A stretch of DNA of 64,000 nucleotides, from NCBI RefSeq assembly GCF_000973625.1, contig NZ_CP007501.1, positions 1,674,001 through 1,738,000 of the forward strand, in the 5' to 3' direction. Made by a program: the position numbers and the translations under genes. Numbering within the stretch: position 1 is the first letter of the stretch; each line of letters opens with the position of its first letter. The notes beneath the pieces were generated by a model, which saw nothing but the letters and a program-made list of their open reading frames with translations, was not told the origin of the DNA and did no database searches. The stretch comes from Polynucleobacter duraquae (GTDB lineage: Bacteria; Pseudomonadota; Gammaproteobacteria; Burkholderiales; Burkholderiaceae). This document shows positions 48,018 to 57,838 of the stretch, in pieces.

Positions 48018-51000
48018 ATGCTTGTAAACATCATCCGGACTCGCCTGCAGAGCGTGCTTCAAAAGCGTCCTCCAGGTTCTGGTGGTCGCTGGCGTAAGCG
48101 TGCCCTCATTCTTGCAGGTATCGCTGTGGCTTTTTTTGTATTGGGCCATCTTGGGGTGCGTTTTGTTCTATGGCCACAGATTGAAAAATCAAAATCCACC
48201 ATAGAGCGCTTAATGAGTGCTCGCTTAGGCGCCAATGTCACGATGGATGATGTCCAGGTATCTTGGACTGGAATTCGACCAAGCTTTGCAATTCAAGGCT
48301 TGCGATTCAATAGCGCAGGCAATTCCACTCCGCCCTTACTCATTGAAGATATCAGCGGGCAACTCAGTTGGCTTTCTTTCTATTATTTAGCGCCCTATTT
48401 TCACGAGATCACCATTGATCGGGCGCAGCTATACGCTCAGCGAGATGTAAAAGGTATTGTTTCAATTGCCGGAATTCCAATTCAAGGCGATGCCAATAAT
48501 TTTTCAACCGGAAACTGGTTACTCGCTCAAAACAATATCCGAGTTAACAATGCCAAAATTTACTGGGAAGACCAACAAAGTCGGAGGTTAAAAACCGCCA
48601 TTGATATTCAAAGCTTCTACTTAATCAACGGCATTCGCAGTCATGAGGGTCAGCTCATCACTCAAACACCTTGGAGTCCAAGTCCAATCAAACTCGAAGC
48701 TGACTTTGTCCATCATCTTGGCGGTCAGGCAGGCAATTGGCGTGACTGGATCGGAACCATTTCATGGGATTTGACTGAGCTCAAGCTCAGTCAAATTTCT
48801 AAAGACCTGAGTCTTCCGATCCACGAGCTAGGTGGCAAGGTCAACTCCAAGGGCAGCCTGAAGCTGGATGGTAGTAATGCTAATGGTGGACAAATGTCCT
48901 TAACAGCAGATCAGCTCATAGTGCAATTAAATAAGGATGAAGATCCCCTTGAGTTTGGCAGGCTAGAGACAGAGCTGATCCAAGATACAGATGGCGGCTT
49001 AAATTCCCTTACAACAAAAACCTTGGCATGGCGCAATATCGATAGTCCACAAACTGCACCACTTGAAAAATTAAGCCCCATTACTTTCCGCTGGCGTCCA
49101 CCAAAAGAGGGTGGCGAGATCAAAGAGTTCGGTTTCTCATCACCGAAAATACAATTGGAGGATATTGCACTCTTCGCTCTCAATCTTCCGCTGCCTAAAA
49201 AGATTCATCAATGGATCAAGCTTTCTGAAGCAGATGGTGAGTTACAGAATGTAGATATGAATTGGTCCGAGAGCCAATCTGCCCTATCAGCCTTACCTAT
49301 TCCAGGAAATTGGTTTTCCTCCAATAAGCTCGACTTCACTATCAGCGCAAAGCTCAGTGACGTTAGCTTCACTGGGGTTAATAAATCGATGCCCTCAGTT
49401 GCAAATTTATCTGGCAACTTAGTTAGCAATCAGAAACAAGGTAACTTCACACTAGATTCCAGAAATCTTGAGTTGGAGATGAGTGACTTTTTATCCGATT
49501 CTGAAATTCAACTGGACCGTGCAAAAGGTGAGATTAGCTGGTCCAAACAAAAAGGTGGCTGGCTAATTAATGCCAAGAAATTACAACTCAGTAACTCTGA
49601 AATCACTACCAATTTTGATCTCAACTATCTGATCGGCGCCGCTAAACAACCCGATCAGATAACTCTAGATATGGAGTTTGTTAAGGCTAAGTTAGCTACA
49701 GCACATCGCTATTTGCCAGTTGGAATGGATAAGGATAGCCGCTTATACCTAAGCAAAGCCTTTGAATCCGGGGAAATTCAAAATGGCTCTTTGCATATTA
49801 AAGGTGACCCCAATCAGGCGCCTTACCCAGCTGGTACCGTGGGAGAGCTCAACTTAAACCTGCCATTCTCCAAGGCAAGCTTCAAGCCAGTGCCTCTGCT
49901 ACCAAAAAGCCAAGGGGTTTGGTCAGCGCTCAACAATGTCAGTGGCAGTATCACCATGAAACAAGCGGCTTTGAATATTGACGTCGATAAAGCAAGCTAC
50001 AAAAAGGTGGCAATCACCAAGGTCAAAGCACAAATTCCGGATCTTAGCGCTAAAAATCTGGCATTGCTCATCAATGGCTCAATTGAGGGTGATGGCTCTG
50101 AAATCCTCGAATATGTATTTGCATCACCCGTCGGTATTGCGCAAGCAAACTTAGCCAAGAATCTCTCCCTTAAAGGCCCAGTGAATATGGGTATTGACTT
50201 AAAAATTCCGCTATCTGGAGGCGACGATGTCAACTTTGATGCAAAAATGAATCTTCCCGGAAATCAAGTGCAATGGGGGCAGATTCCCCCCTTAGAAAAC
50301 CTGAAAGGCAAGGTGCGCATTACCGAAGTCAATCCTGAGTTTGATAGTGTCACTGCAAACTTTTTAGGCGGGGTCTTAAAGATTGCTAGTGCGCCCTCTT
50401 CGCCAGGCAACACGAGCTTTAGTATTGGGGGCGATATCAATGCTAGCTTTATCAAAGATTACATTTCAGGAAATTTAAAATCTCGAGCTCACCCAGCACT
50501 CCTAACCGCGATGAGCGGAACAGCCAAATATGAAGGTCTGATCAACTTTAATAAAGCAGGTAGCCAAACTAAGCTTAATTTTGATTTACGCAACTGGGCA
50601 AGCTCTGCCCCCTCACCTGCCAAGAAATTAGCAGGAACTCCTATGTTGGGTGAACTCAGCCTAAAAATTTACCCAGCTAGCAAGAATAATTTAATACGTG
50701 CAGATTGGTCTGGAAAATTAGGAGACCAATATTTTCTTCAGGGAAATCTCAATTCCACCAATTTAGTAAAAAATGCAATAGGTATTGGGTCTCCAACACC
50801 GCTGCCACAGCAAGGCCTTTCACTCAACCTAACAAGCAATGAACTAGATCTTGATCAGTGGGTAGAGTTTTTAGGGACAGGGAAATCAAAGAGTAAAACG
50901 AATGAAGTCAATTCGCCGAATGCCCCCCAGGAAGACATACAAATCTCCGCTCAAGTTAAGAAATTAATCGCTCTAGATCGTGAGTGGATTGATATCAGTA

Positions 51001-52187
51001 TGCAGTCTCAGAAAAAAAATATTACTTGGCAACTGCGTTTAAATTCACCCCAGATTACTGGTCAAATGCAATGGCAACCCAGCAACAATGATCACCCTAG
51101 CGGATTTATTTCTGGAAGACTTGCGCGCTTAAAAGTTCCAGATCAACGCACATCTGCAGACTTGCTATCCAAGGAGGGTGCTACAAAAAAAGCGACTTCC
51201 CTCAAGAGTCCGGTAGACCCGAATGCTATCCCTAGCCTAGATTTAACGATCGATGATTTGAGTTGGACAAAGGTGCAACTGGGTGCCGTAAAAATCAAGT
51301 CCAAAACCAGTCGTGACCTTATGAAGCTTGAGTCAATGCAAATTAATAATCCTCAAGGCAATTCCACTATCAAAGGTCAGTGGCAGGCCAGCATCCAAAA
51401 TAACCCTGAACTAAGTTCATTTACTGCGGATGTGAATATTAAAGATGCGGGACAAATTATTGCTCATTGGAGTAACTCTAAGTCGGTAGAGGGTGGTGAA
51501 GGAAAGCTCAATGCCTCACTCTCGTGGCGTGGGTCACCATTTTCTCCATCCTATGATTCTCTTGCTGGCAACGTTAGCCTAGACCTTGCTAAAGGCCGCT
51601 TACTAGAAGTCAATACTGATGGGGCTAAGTTATTAGATGTTCTCAGTCTGCAGAGTCTCTTTAGATTTGCAACTTTTGACCTAAAAGGTAGTCTAGGAAA
51701 CTTAGCAACTAAAGGTACGCCTTTCAATTCCATCACTAGCAACTTTGAGGTTGCCCAAGGAGTTGCGCAAACCAAACAATTCACCATGATTCTGGATCAA
51801 GCTCGGGTTGCCATGACGGGGCAAATCAATGTCGCCAAAGAAACCCAAGATCTCCGAATTACTATATTTCCTACGATTGATGCCACTGCAGGCTCCCTAG
51901 CAGCATTTGCAATCAACCCCATCATTGGCTTAGGAGCAGTGTTGGGGCAGTACCTCATTACCAATCAAATTAATCGCACTATGCAAACAGATTATTTAGT
52001 TCAGGGATCTTGGGAAAATCCTGAAGTAATTCCGCTTGATCAAAAAGGTCAACCGCTCGATGCTAAAACTTTAGAGACGATTCGCACCAAGAATCTTTTG
52101 AAAGAGCAAACAAAACCGAACTCCCCTAATTCTGCTCCTGCAAACCCGCCTGCAAACCAAAACGCGCCCACCCAAATGCCAGGTTAA
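48018..52187 (+). CDS. yhdP: YhdP family protein (AsmA-like, DUF3971)
   Basis: A 1389-residue protein of the AsmA-like group, which includes E. coli YhdP, TamB and YdbH, implicated in moving phospholipids to the outer membrane. The N-terminal helix RALILAGIAVAFFVLGHLGV (about residues 29-48) anchors it, and a very long beta-rich periplasmic part follows. The C-terminal Pro/Asn-rich tail (TKPNSPNSAPANPPANQNAP) looks disordered. No enzyme motifs are visible. The stop is 3 nt from the next gene, so it leads the yhdP-nitrilase-tldD cluster that is conserved in related bacteria. Confidence 0.9.
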   Translation: MLVNIIRTRLQSVLQKRPPGSGGRWRKRALILAGIAVAFFVLGHLGVRFVLWPQIEKSKSTIERLMSARLGANVTMDDVQVSWTGIRPSFAIQGLRFNSAGNSTPPLLIEDISGQLSWLSFYYLAPYFHEITIDRAQLYAQRDVKGIVSIAGIPIQGDANNFSTGNWLLAQNNIRVNNAKIYWEDQQSRRLKTAIDIQSFYLINGIRSHEGQLITQTPWSPSPIKLEADFVHHLGGQAGNWRDWIGTISWDLTELKLSQISKDLSLPIHELGGKVNSKGSLKLDGSNANGGQMSLTADQLIVQLNKDEDPLEFGRLETELIQDTDGGLNSLTTKTLAWRNIDSPQTAPLEKLSPITFRWRPPKEGGEIKEFGFSSPKIQLEDIALFALNLPLPKKIHQWIKLSEADGELQNVDMNWSESQSALSALPIPGNWFSSNKLDFTISAKLSDVSFTGVNKSMPSVANLSGNLVSNQKQGNFTLDSRNLELEMSDFLSDSEIQLDRAKGEISWSKQKGGWLINAKKLQLSNSEITTNFDLNYLIGAAKQPDQITLDMEFVKAKLATAHRYLPVGMDKDSRLYLSKAFESGEIQNGSLHIKGDPNQAPYPAGTVGELNLNLPFSKASFKPVPLLPKSQGVWSALNNVSGSITMKQAALNIDVDKASYKKVAITKVKAQIPDLSAKNLALLINGSIEGDGSEILEYVFASPVGIAQANLAKNLSLKGPVNMGIDLKIPLSGGDDVNFDAKMNLPGNQVQWGQIPPLENLKGKVRITEVNPEFDSVTANFLGGVLKIASAPSSPGNTSFSIGGDINASFIKDYISGNLKSRAHPALLTAMSGTAKYEGLINFNKAGSQTKLNFDLRNWASSAPSPAKKLAGTPMLGELSLKIYPASKNNLIRADWSGKLGDQYFLQGNLNSTNLVKNAIGIGSPTPLPQQGLSLNLTSNELDLDQWVEFLGTGKSKSKTNEVNSPNAPQEDIQISAQVKKLIALDREWIDISMQSQKKNITWQLRLNSPQITGQMQWQPSNNDHPSGFISGRLARLKVPDQRTSADLLSKEGATKKATSLKSPVDPNAIPSLDLTIDDLSWTKVQLGAVKIKSKTSRDLMKLESMQINNPQGNSTIKGQWQASIQNNPELSSFTADVNIKDAGQIIAHWSNSKSVEGGEGKLNASLSWRGSPFSPSYDSLAGNVSLDLAKGRLLEVNTDGAKLLDVLSLQSLFRFATFDLKGSLGNLATKGTPFNSITSNFEVAQGVAQTKQFTMILDQARVAMTGQINVAKETQDLRITIFPTIDATAGSLAAFAINPIIGLGAVLGQYLITNQINRTMQTDYLVQGSWENPEVIPLDQKGQPLDAKTLETIRTKNLLKEQTKPNSPNSAPANPPANQNAPTQMPG

Positions 52188-52190
52188 TAG

Positions 52191-53024
52191 ATGAACGCAC
52201 CAAGAAATGCTTCTGAACTCAATATAGCCTCGATACAAATGGTGTCGACTCCCAGCCTCCATGAAAATCTCGAGACTGCAGCTCGCTTAATTAAAGCTGC
52301 TACAGATTGCGGGGCACAGATTGCCGTGCTGCCGGAATATTTTTGCTTAATGGGATTGAAAGATACCGATAAGGTCAATGTTCGGGAAACGGCAGGGTCT
52401 GGTCCGATTCAAGAACGACTTGCCGCGATTGCACAAGAAAATAATATCTATCTAGTTGCCGGAACCATCCCTCTGGAGGCTAAAGAATCCAATAAGGTTC
52501 TCAATACCTCCTTAGTATTTGATCCTCTTGGCATGCAAATCGCTCGTTACGACAAAATTCATTTATTTGGCTTTCAAACTCCAACCGAACGTTACGAAGA
52601 GTCTGAAACTATTTCAGCAGGAAGCCAGCCAGGCCAATTTGTAATCCAGCTTAATGGAGTGGAATGGCGTTTTGGCTTAAGCATTTGTTATGACCTACGT
52701 TTTCCAGAGTTATACCGCGCCCTTGGCCAAGTGGACTGTCACATTATTCCAGCTGCGTTTACCCACACCACCGGTAAAGATCATTGGGAAATTCTTCTGC
52801 GCGCTCGCGCAATTGAAAACCAATGCTATGTTCTAGCCTCAGCTCAAGGAGGCCTTCACTTGAATCAACGACGCACTTGGGGTGAGAGCATGCTAGTCGA
52901 TCCATGGGGAGAGATATTGAGTAATCTTCCTGAGGGGGAGGGTTTTATTCAGGGCATGCTCAGCAAAGATAAATTAAAAGAGGTACGCTCTAAGCTACCT
53001 GCACTAAAACACCGCAAGCTTTAA
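52191..53024 (+). CDS. Carbon-nitrogen hydrolase (nitrilase superfamily, Nit-like)
   Basis: A nitrilase-superfamily amidase of 277 residues with the Glu-Lys-Cys triad: AVLPEYFCLMG (Glu), RYDKIHLFGF (Lys) and GLSICYDLRFPELYRALG (Cys). It resembles Nit1/Nit2-type omega-amidases, and a role in deamidated-glutathione repair is plausible but unproven. It starts 3 nt after yhdP and lies 24 nt before tldD, so it is in one operon with both. Confidence 0.9.
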   Translation: MNAPRNASELNIASIQMVSTPSLHENLETAARLIKAATDCGAQIAVLPEYFCLMGLKDTDKVNVRETAGSGPIQERLAAIAQENNIYLVAGTIPLEAKESNKVLNTSLVFDPLGMQIARYDKIHLFGFQTPTERYEESETISAGSQPGQFVIQLNGVEWRFGLSICYDLRFPELYRALGQVDCHIIPAAFTHTTGKDHWEILLRARAIENQCYVLASAQGGLHLNQRRTWGESMLVDPWGEILSNLPEGEGFIQGMLSKDKLKEVRSKLPALKHRKL

Positions 53025-53048
53025 TATAGAAAGTTCAGCAAAATCAAG

Positions 53049-54539
53049 ATGAAAGCACCAGAAGCATTATTTCCAAGTAATTGGACTAAGCCCAAGAAAC
53101 AGGCCGATCTTCTCAAGCTGGCTAAATCCATTCTCCTTGAGCCGACCGGCCTTTCTGAGCAAGATTTGCATCACACCTTTGGCAATATGTTTACGCATCA
53201 GCTCGACGATGCTGACCTGTATTTCCAACACACCCGTAGCGAGAGCTGGAGCCTGGAAGAAGGTATTGTGAAATCCGGCAGCTTTAGTATTGATCAGGGT
53301 GTTGGTGTGCGCGCAATCTATGGAGATAAGACTGCCTTTGCTTACTCTGATGAAATTAATTTAGAGGCCCTAAATAAAGCAGCCAAATCTACTCGAGTAA
53401 TTGGACCCCAAGGCGGTACACGTGCTGTTGCAAACAAAATCTTTACGCCGGTTTCCAACGGACTCTACTCAGACTTAAATCCTTTAGATTCACTAGCACC
53501 CCAAGAAAAAATTGCTTTACTCGAGGGTATTGAGCGTCGTGCAAAAGCGCGTGACCCACGGATCATTCAGGTGATGGCTAGTTTGGCTGGTGAGTTTGAT
53601 GTGGTGCTCGTAGTTCGAGCTGATGGCCTATTAGCAGCTGATGTACGTCCACTCGTACGGGTATCAGTCCATGTGATTGCTGAACAAAATGGTCGACGCG
53701 AATCCGGATCCTCGGGCGGTGGCGCTCGTCATGATTATCACTACTTCAATACAGAACTAATTAACCAATATGTTGATGAGGCTGTTGATGGTGCACTGAT
53801 TAATCTAGATTCTCGCCCTGCCCCAGCGGGCCCAATGACAGTAGTGATGGGACCAGGATGGCCTGGAGTATTACTACACGAAGCAGTAGGTCATGGCCTT
53901 GAGGGCGACTTTAATCGCAAAGGCTCGTCTGCTTTTGCTGGCTGTATTGGGCAGCGAGTTGCTGCTAAAGGTGTCACGGTAGTTGATGACGGAACACTCT
54001 CCGGTCGTCGCGGCTCACTCAATATCGATGATGAAGGCACCCCCACTCAATGCACCACCCTCATTGAAGATGGCATTTTGAAGGGCTACATTCAGGACAG
54101 CCTGAATGCCAGACTCATGAATATGCCTCTGACAGGCAATGGACGCCGCGAGAGTTTTGCCTCCCTACCGATGCCACGCATGACTAATACCTATATGTTG
54201 GCCGGCAAGGATGATCCCCAAGAAATCGTGGCCAGTATTAAACGCGGCCTTTACGCCGTCAACTTTGGGGGCGGTCAAGTCGACATTACAAGCGGTAAAT
54301 TCGTATTTTCAGCCTCTGAAGCCTATTGGGTAGAAAACGGCAAAATTCAATATCCTGTCAAAGGCGCGACCATTATTGGTAGTGGCCCAGAGTCCTTAAA
54401 ACAGGTCTCCATGATCGGAAATGACCTGAAATTAGACGGTGGTATCGGGGTTTGCGGCAAAGAGGGTCAGAGCGTTCCCGTGGGCGTTGGGCAGCCAACT
54501 TTACGCATCGATAGCCTGACTGTCGGAGGAACGGCTTAA
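53049..54539 (+). CDS. tldD: Metalloprotease TldD
   Basis: Zinc metalloprotease subunit, 496 residues. The HExxxH motif is in LLHEAVGHGLEGDFNRKGSS near residue 277. Other conserved pieces are LSGRRGSLNIDDEGTPTQC, the MPRMTNTYML segment, and the C-terminal GSGPESLKQVSMIGNDL. TldD works with TldE (PmbA), whose gene is not in the window. Proteolysis of small peptides or modified peptides is the family role; the substrate here is unknown. Confidence 0.96.
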   Translation: MKAPEALFPSNWTKPKKQADLLKLAKSILLEPTGLSEQDLHHTFGNMFTHQLDDADLYFQHTRSESWSLEEGIVKSGSFSIDQGVGVRAIYGDKTAFAYSDEINLEALNKAAKSTRVIGPQGGTRAVANKIFTPVSNGLYSDLNPLDSLAPQEKIALLEGIERRAKARDPRIIQVMASLAGEFDVVLVVRADGLLAADVRPLVRVSVHVIAEQNGRRESGSSGGGARHDYHYFNTELINQYVDEAVDGALINLDSRPAPAGPMTVVMGPGWPGVLLHEAVGHGLEGDFNRKGSSAFAGCIGQRVAAKGVTVVDDGTLSGRRGSLNIDDEGTPTQCTTLIEDGILKGYIQDSLNARLMNMPLTGNGRRESFASLPMPRMTNTYMLAGKDDPQEIVASIKRGLYAVNFGGGQVDITSGKFVFSASEAYWVENGKIQYPVKGATIIGSGPESLKQVSMIGNDLKLDGGIGVCGKEGQSVPVGVGQPTLRIDSLTVGGTA

Positions 54540-54558
54540 TACGGCTTAAAATAGCTGA

Positions 54559-55683
54559 ATGAGCCAACAAAATACGAATCCCGCAAACTGGTACGCTGCC
54601 GTTGATAAAACGTCAGATACGGATGATCAACGCATTCACAACATTACTGTTCTGCCGCCACCAGAGCATCTGATTCGCTTCTTTCCGATTGCTGGAACAC
54701 CTACAGAAGCACTCATCAGTAAGACACGTAAAAAGATTCGCGACATCATTCATGGAAAAGATGATCGCCTACTTGTCATCATCGGACCTTGCTCGATTCA
54801 TGATCCTCGTGCAGCACTAGAGTATTGCCAAAGACTAATCACAGAGCGTGATCGTTTTGCAGGTGAACTTGAAATTGTGATGCGAGTCTATTTTGAAAAG
54901 CCACGCACTACTGTTGGTTGGAAGGGCTTGATTAACGACCCGTACTTGGATGAGAGCTATCGCATTGAAGAAGGCTTACGCATGGCTCGCCAAGTGTTGA
55001 TGGAAATTAATCGCCTAGGCATGCCTGCAGGTAGCGAATTTTTAGATGTGATTTCTCCGCAATATATTGCAGATCTGATTTCTTGGGGCGCTATTGGTGC
55101 ACGCACAACCGAGAGTCAGGTGCATCGTGAATTAGCTTCAGGCCTCTCGGCACCAATCGGATTTAAGAATGGCACTGATGGCAATATCAAGATTGCTACC
55201 GACGCCATTCAGGCAGCTAGTCGTCCACACCATTTCTTATCAGTTCACAAGAATGGTCAAGTATCTATTGTGGAAACTAAAGGCAATAAAGACTGTCACG
55301 TTATTTTACGTGGTGGTAAAGAGCCTAACTATGAAGCGCAATATGTGCAAGCAGCCTGCTCTGAGCTTGAAGCAGCCAAGCTTCCAGCCAGTTTGATGGT
55401 TGACTTATCGCACGCAAACTCTAGCAAAAAACATGAGCGTCAAATTGTGGTGGCAGAAAATATTGCTGAGCAAATTGAATCTGGCTCAAAGCAAATTTTT
55501 GGTGTCATGATTGAAAGTCATCTTAACGATGGCGCACAAAAATTCTCGCCTGGAAAAGATGATCCAAACAAATTGGAATATGGCAAGAGTATTACGGATG
55601 CTTGCATTAACTGGGAAGACTCAGTCAATGTGTTGCAACGCTTGGCTTTAGCTGTCAAGAACCGCAGAAAAGCAAAGAAATAA
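54559..55683 (+). CDS. aroG: 3-deoxy-7-phosphoheptulonate synthase (DAHP synthase, type I alpha)
   Basis: Condenses PEP and erythrose-4-phosphate, the entry to aromatic amino acid synthesis; 374 residues. Hallmarks: LLVIIGPCSIHDPRAALEY, RVYFEKPRTTVGWKGLINDP, ARTTESQVHRELASGLSAPIGFKNGT and the metal-binding VDLSHANSSKKHERQ. The AroFGH-type N-terminus is present; the feedback amino acid cannot be read with certainty. A terminator follows and is shared with the converging adenosyltransferase gene. Confidence 0.95.
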   Translation: MSQQNTNPANWYAAVDKTSDTDDQRIHNITVLPPPEHLIRFFPIAGTPTEALISKTRKKIRDIIHGKDDRLLVIIGPCSIHDPRAALEYCQRLITERDRFAGELEIVMRVYFEKPRTTVGWKGLINDPYLDESYRIEEGLRMARQVLMEINRLGMPAGSEFLDVISPQYIADLISWGAIGARTTESQVHRELASGLSAPIGFKNGTDGNIKIATDAIQAASRPHHFLSVHKNGQVSIVETKGNKDCHVILRGGKEPNYEAQYVQAACSELEAAKLPASLMVDLSHANSSKKHERQIVVAENIAEQIESGSKQIFGVMIESHLNDGAQKFSPGKDDPNKLEYGKSITDACINWEDSVNVLQRLALAVKNRRKAKK

Positions 55684-55722
55684 TGAGTTAAGAAAATAAA
55701 GTGGATCTGCTTTATTAATCCT

Positions 55723-55755
55723 AAAAGAGACTAATTTATTTAGTCTCTTTTTTTT
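55723..55755. terminator. Shared terminator of aroG and the cobalamin adenosyltransferase gene
   Basis: AAAAGAGACTAA (55723-55734) pairs with TTAGTCTCTTTT (55740-55751) over a 5-nt loop, with A and T runs outside. The right arm lies inside the minus-strand gene, encoding its last Lys-Glu-Thr-Lys, and that gene's stop (55736-55738) falls in the loop. Confidence 0.9.
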
Positions 55756-56305
55756 CGTGCTTCCATAGAACGTCTTGACCACCCGCCGCACGATTGAGTA
55801 CCCGCGCTAATACAAACAATAGATCTGATAAGCGATTGACGTATTGACGCGGGGCATCGTATAAAGGCTCCTCCCAACCCAAGCGCACAATCGATCTCTC
55901 CGCCCGTCTACAGACCGTGCGACAGACATGAGCTTGAGAAGCTGCGCGAGTGCCGCCTGGAAGAATAAATTCAGTCAGAGGAGGCAAAGTCGCATTGTAT
56001 TTTTCAAGCCAAATATCCAAATGAGCTACCTGCTCTGGCTTGAGTAGGGTGTAATTGGGAATACAGAGCTCCCCACCTAAGTCGAATAAGTCATGCTGTA
56101 CTTGCAAAAATAGACTTTTGAACTCCTCTGCAAGACTTTCGGGGATCGATTCAGTCATCAAAACCCCGATTTCAGAGTTCAATTCATCGATATCGCCCAT
56201 GGCGCAAATGCGCAAATGATCCTTTTCGACCCGACTACCATCGCCAAGTCCGGTCATGCCTGCATCACCAGTTCTGGTGGCTATTTTTGAAAGTCGATTT
56301 CCCAT
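55736..56305 (-). CDS. Cob(I)yrinic acid a,c-diamide adenosyltransferase (PduO type)
   Basis: An ATP:cob(I)alamin adenosyltransferase of the PduO/MMAB class, 189 residues. It makes adenosylcobalamin. The N-terminal ATP motif TRTGDAGMTGLGDGSRVEKD, ICAMGDIDELNSEIGVL and the C-terminal RTVCRRAERSIVRL are typical. No B12-dependent enzyme or uptake gene lies in the window and no cobalamin riboswitch is seen upstream. The start lies 18 nt from the divergent glcD start, and the end overlaps a terminator shared with aroG. Confidence 0.93.
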   Translation of the reverse strand: MGNRLSKIATRTGDAGMTGLGDGSRVEKDHLRICAMGDIDELNSEIGVLMTESIPESLAEEFKSLFLQVQHDLFDLGGELCIPNYTLLKPEQVAHLDIWLEKYNATLPPLTEFILPGGTRAASQAHVCRTVCRRAERSIVRLGWEEPLYDAPRQYVNRLSDLLFVLARVLNRAAGGQDVLWKHEKKETK

Positions 56306-56323
56306 AAAACTAATTATAGGTAA

Positions 56324-57838
56324 ATGGCTAAAATGATTCCTATGAATATGGTGACCCCACCCCCCGAACTAGCGGCTATTACCGCCCTGCAATCCAAATT
56401 GGTATCGGCCCTGCGCCCTATCCTCCCCGAACATGCCTTGTTGTGGGAGCCCGAGGACACCATTCCTTATGAATGCGATGGCCTCGCAGCCTATCGACGT
56501 ATGCCCCTGGCAGTAGCTCTGCCAGAAACTGAGGAGCAGGTTGTTCAGATTCTGAAGACTTGCTTTGCGATGCAAGTGCCCATTGTCCCCCGTGGGTCTG
56601 GGACTGGATTATCTGGTGGTGCTATGCCCATATCTCAGGGTTTAGTGCTTTCACTTGCCAAACTCAAAAAGATTATCAATATTGATCCATTCACCAGAAC
56701 TGCAGTTGTGCAACCGGGCGTTCGTAATTTAGCGATTTCCGAAGCAGTAGCCCATCTCGGACTGTATTACGCTCCAGACCCATCCTCACAGATCGCTTGC
56801 TCTATTGGCGGAAATGTCAATGAAAACTCCGGCGGTGTGCACTGCCTCAAATACGGCTTGACGCTTCACAACGTTTTGAAAGTGCGTGGCATCTTGATGA
56901 ACGGTGAGATCGTAGAGTTCGGTAGTCTTGCACCCGACTCTCCGGGACTTGATTTATTGGCGATCGTGATGGGCAGTGAAGGCATGCTTGCTGTAGTGAC
57001 CGAAGTTACAGTAAAGTTGGTTGCTAAACCCAAGTTGGCGCGAGTCATTATGGCTAGCTTTGACGATATTGAAAAAGGTGCCGATGCAGTAGCGGCCATC
57101 ATTGCCGCCGGGATTATTCCAGCTGGTCTGGAAATGATGGACAAAGCCACCACTCGCGCAGTAGAAGAATTTGTTCATGCAGGATATGACCTTGAAGCCG
57201 AAACTATTCTGCTTTGCGAATCCGACGGCACGCCTGAAGAGGTTGCAGAAGAGATTGAGCGTATGACTAAAGTTCTAGAGCAAGCTGGCGCTAGCGGCAT
57301 TCAGATTTCTCAGAATGAAGCAGAGCGCCTGAAGTTTTGGAGCGGTCGTAAAAATGCTTTTCCAGCAGCAGGCCGCTTAGCAGCCGACTACTACTGCATG
57401 GATGGCACCATCCCGCGCAGAAATATTGGCACACTACTAAAACGTATTCAGGGCATGGAAAAGAAATATGGCCTTGTCTGCTTAAATGTATTTCATGCAG
57501 GTGATGGCAATATGCATCCCCTCATTTTATTTAACGGTGCTGATCAGGATGAGTGGCATCGCGCCGAAGAATTTGGTACTGAAATTTTAGAAGCTTGTGT
57601 TGAGCTTAATGGCACGATTACTGGTGAGCACGGTGTTGGTATTGAAAAAATTAACTCCATGTGTATTCAATTTGGGGAAGGTGAACGTGAATCATTTTGG
57701 GGTGTTAAATCAGCATTCGATCCAGAGCGACTATTAAATCCTGACAAGGCTATTCCTACTTTGAATCGCTGCGCTGAATATGGTCGCATGCGGATTAGTG
57801 GTGGCAACTTACCGCATCCTGAGTTGGAGCGCTTTTAA
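56324..57838 (+). CDS. glcD: Glycolate oxidase subunit GlcD (FAD-binding)
   Basis: The main flavin subunit of glycolate oxidase, which oxidises glycolate to glyoxylate; 504 residues. The PCMH FAD site is VPRGSGTGLSGGAMPISQGL near residue 90, and DPSSQIACSIGGNVNENSGG follows. The C-terminal oxidase lobe has VFHAGDGNMHPLILF and TGEHGVGIEKINSM. The stop overlaps the glcE start at 57838. glcE and glcF follow, so D-lactate dehydrogenase is an unlikely alternative. ATG 56324 was kept, but nearby in-frame ATGs leave the start uncertain by a few codons. Confidence 0.96.
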   Translation: MAKMIPMNMVTPPPELAAITALQSKLVSALRPILPEHALLWEPEDTIPYECDGLAAYRRMPLAVALPETEEQVVQILKTCFAMQVPIVPRGSGTGLSGGAMPISQGLVLSLAKLKKIINIDPFTRTAVVQPGVRNLAISEAVAHLGLYYAPDPSSQIACSIGGNVNENSGGVHCLKYGLTLHNVLKVRGILMNGEIVEFGSLAPDSPGLDLLAIVMGSEGMLAVVTEVTVKLVAKPKLARVIMASFDDIEKGADAVAAIIAAGIIPAGLEMMDKATTRAVEEFVHAGYDLEAETILLCESDGTPEEVAEEIERMTKVLEQAGASGIQISQNEAERLKFWSGRKNAFPAAGRLAADYYCMDGTIPRRNIGTLLKRIQGMEKKYGLVCLNVFHAGDGNMHPLILFNGADQDEWHRAEEFGTEILEACVELNGTITGEHGVGIEKINSMCIQFGEGERESFWGVKSAFDPERLLNPDKAIPTLNRCAEYGRMRISGGNLPHPELERF

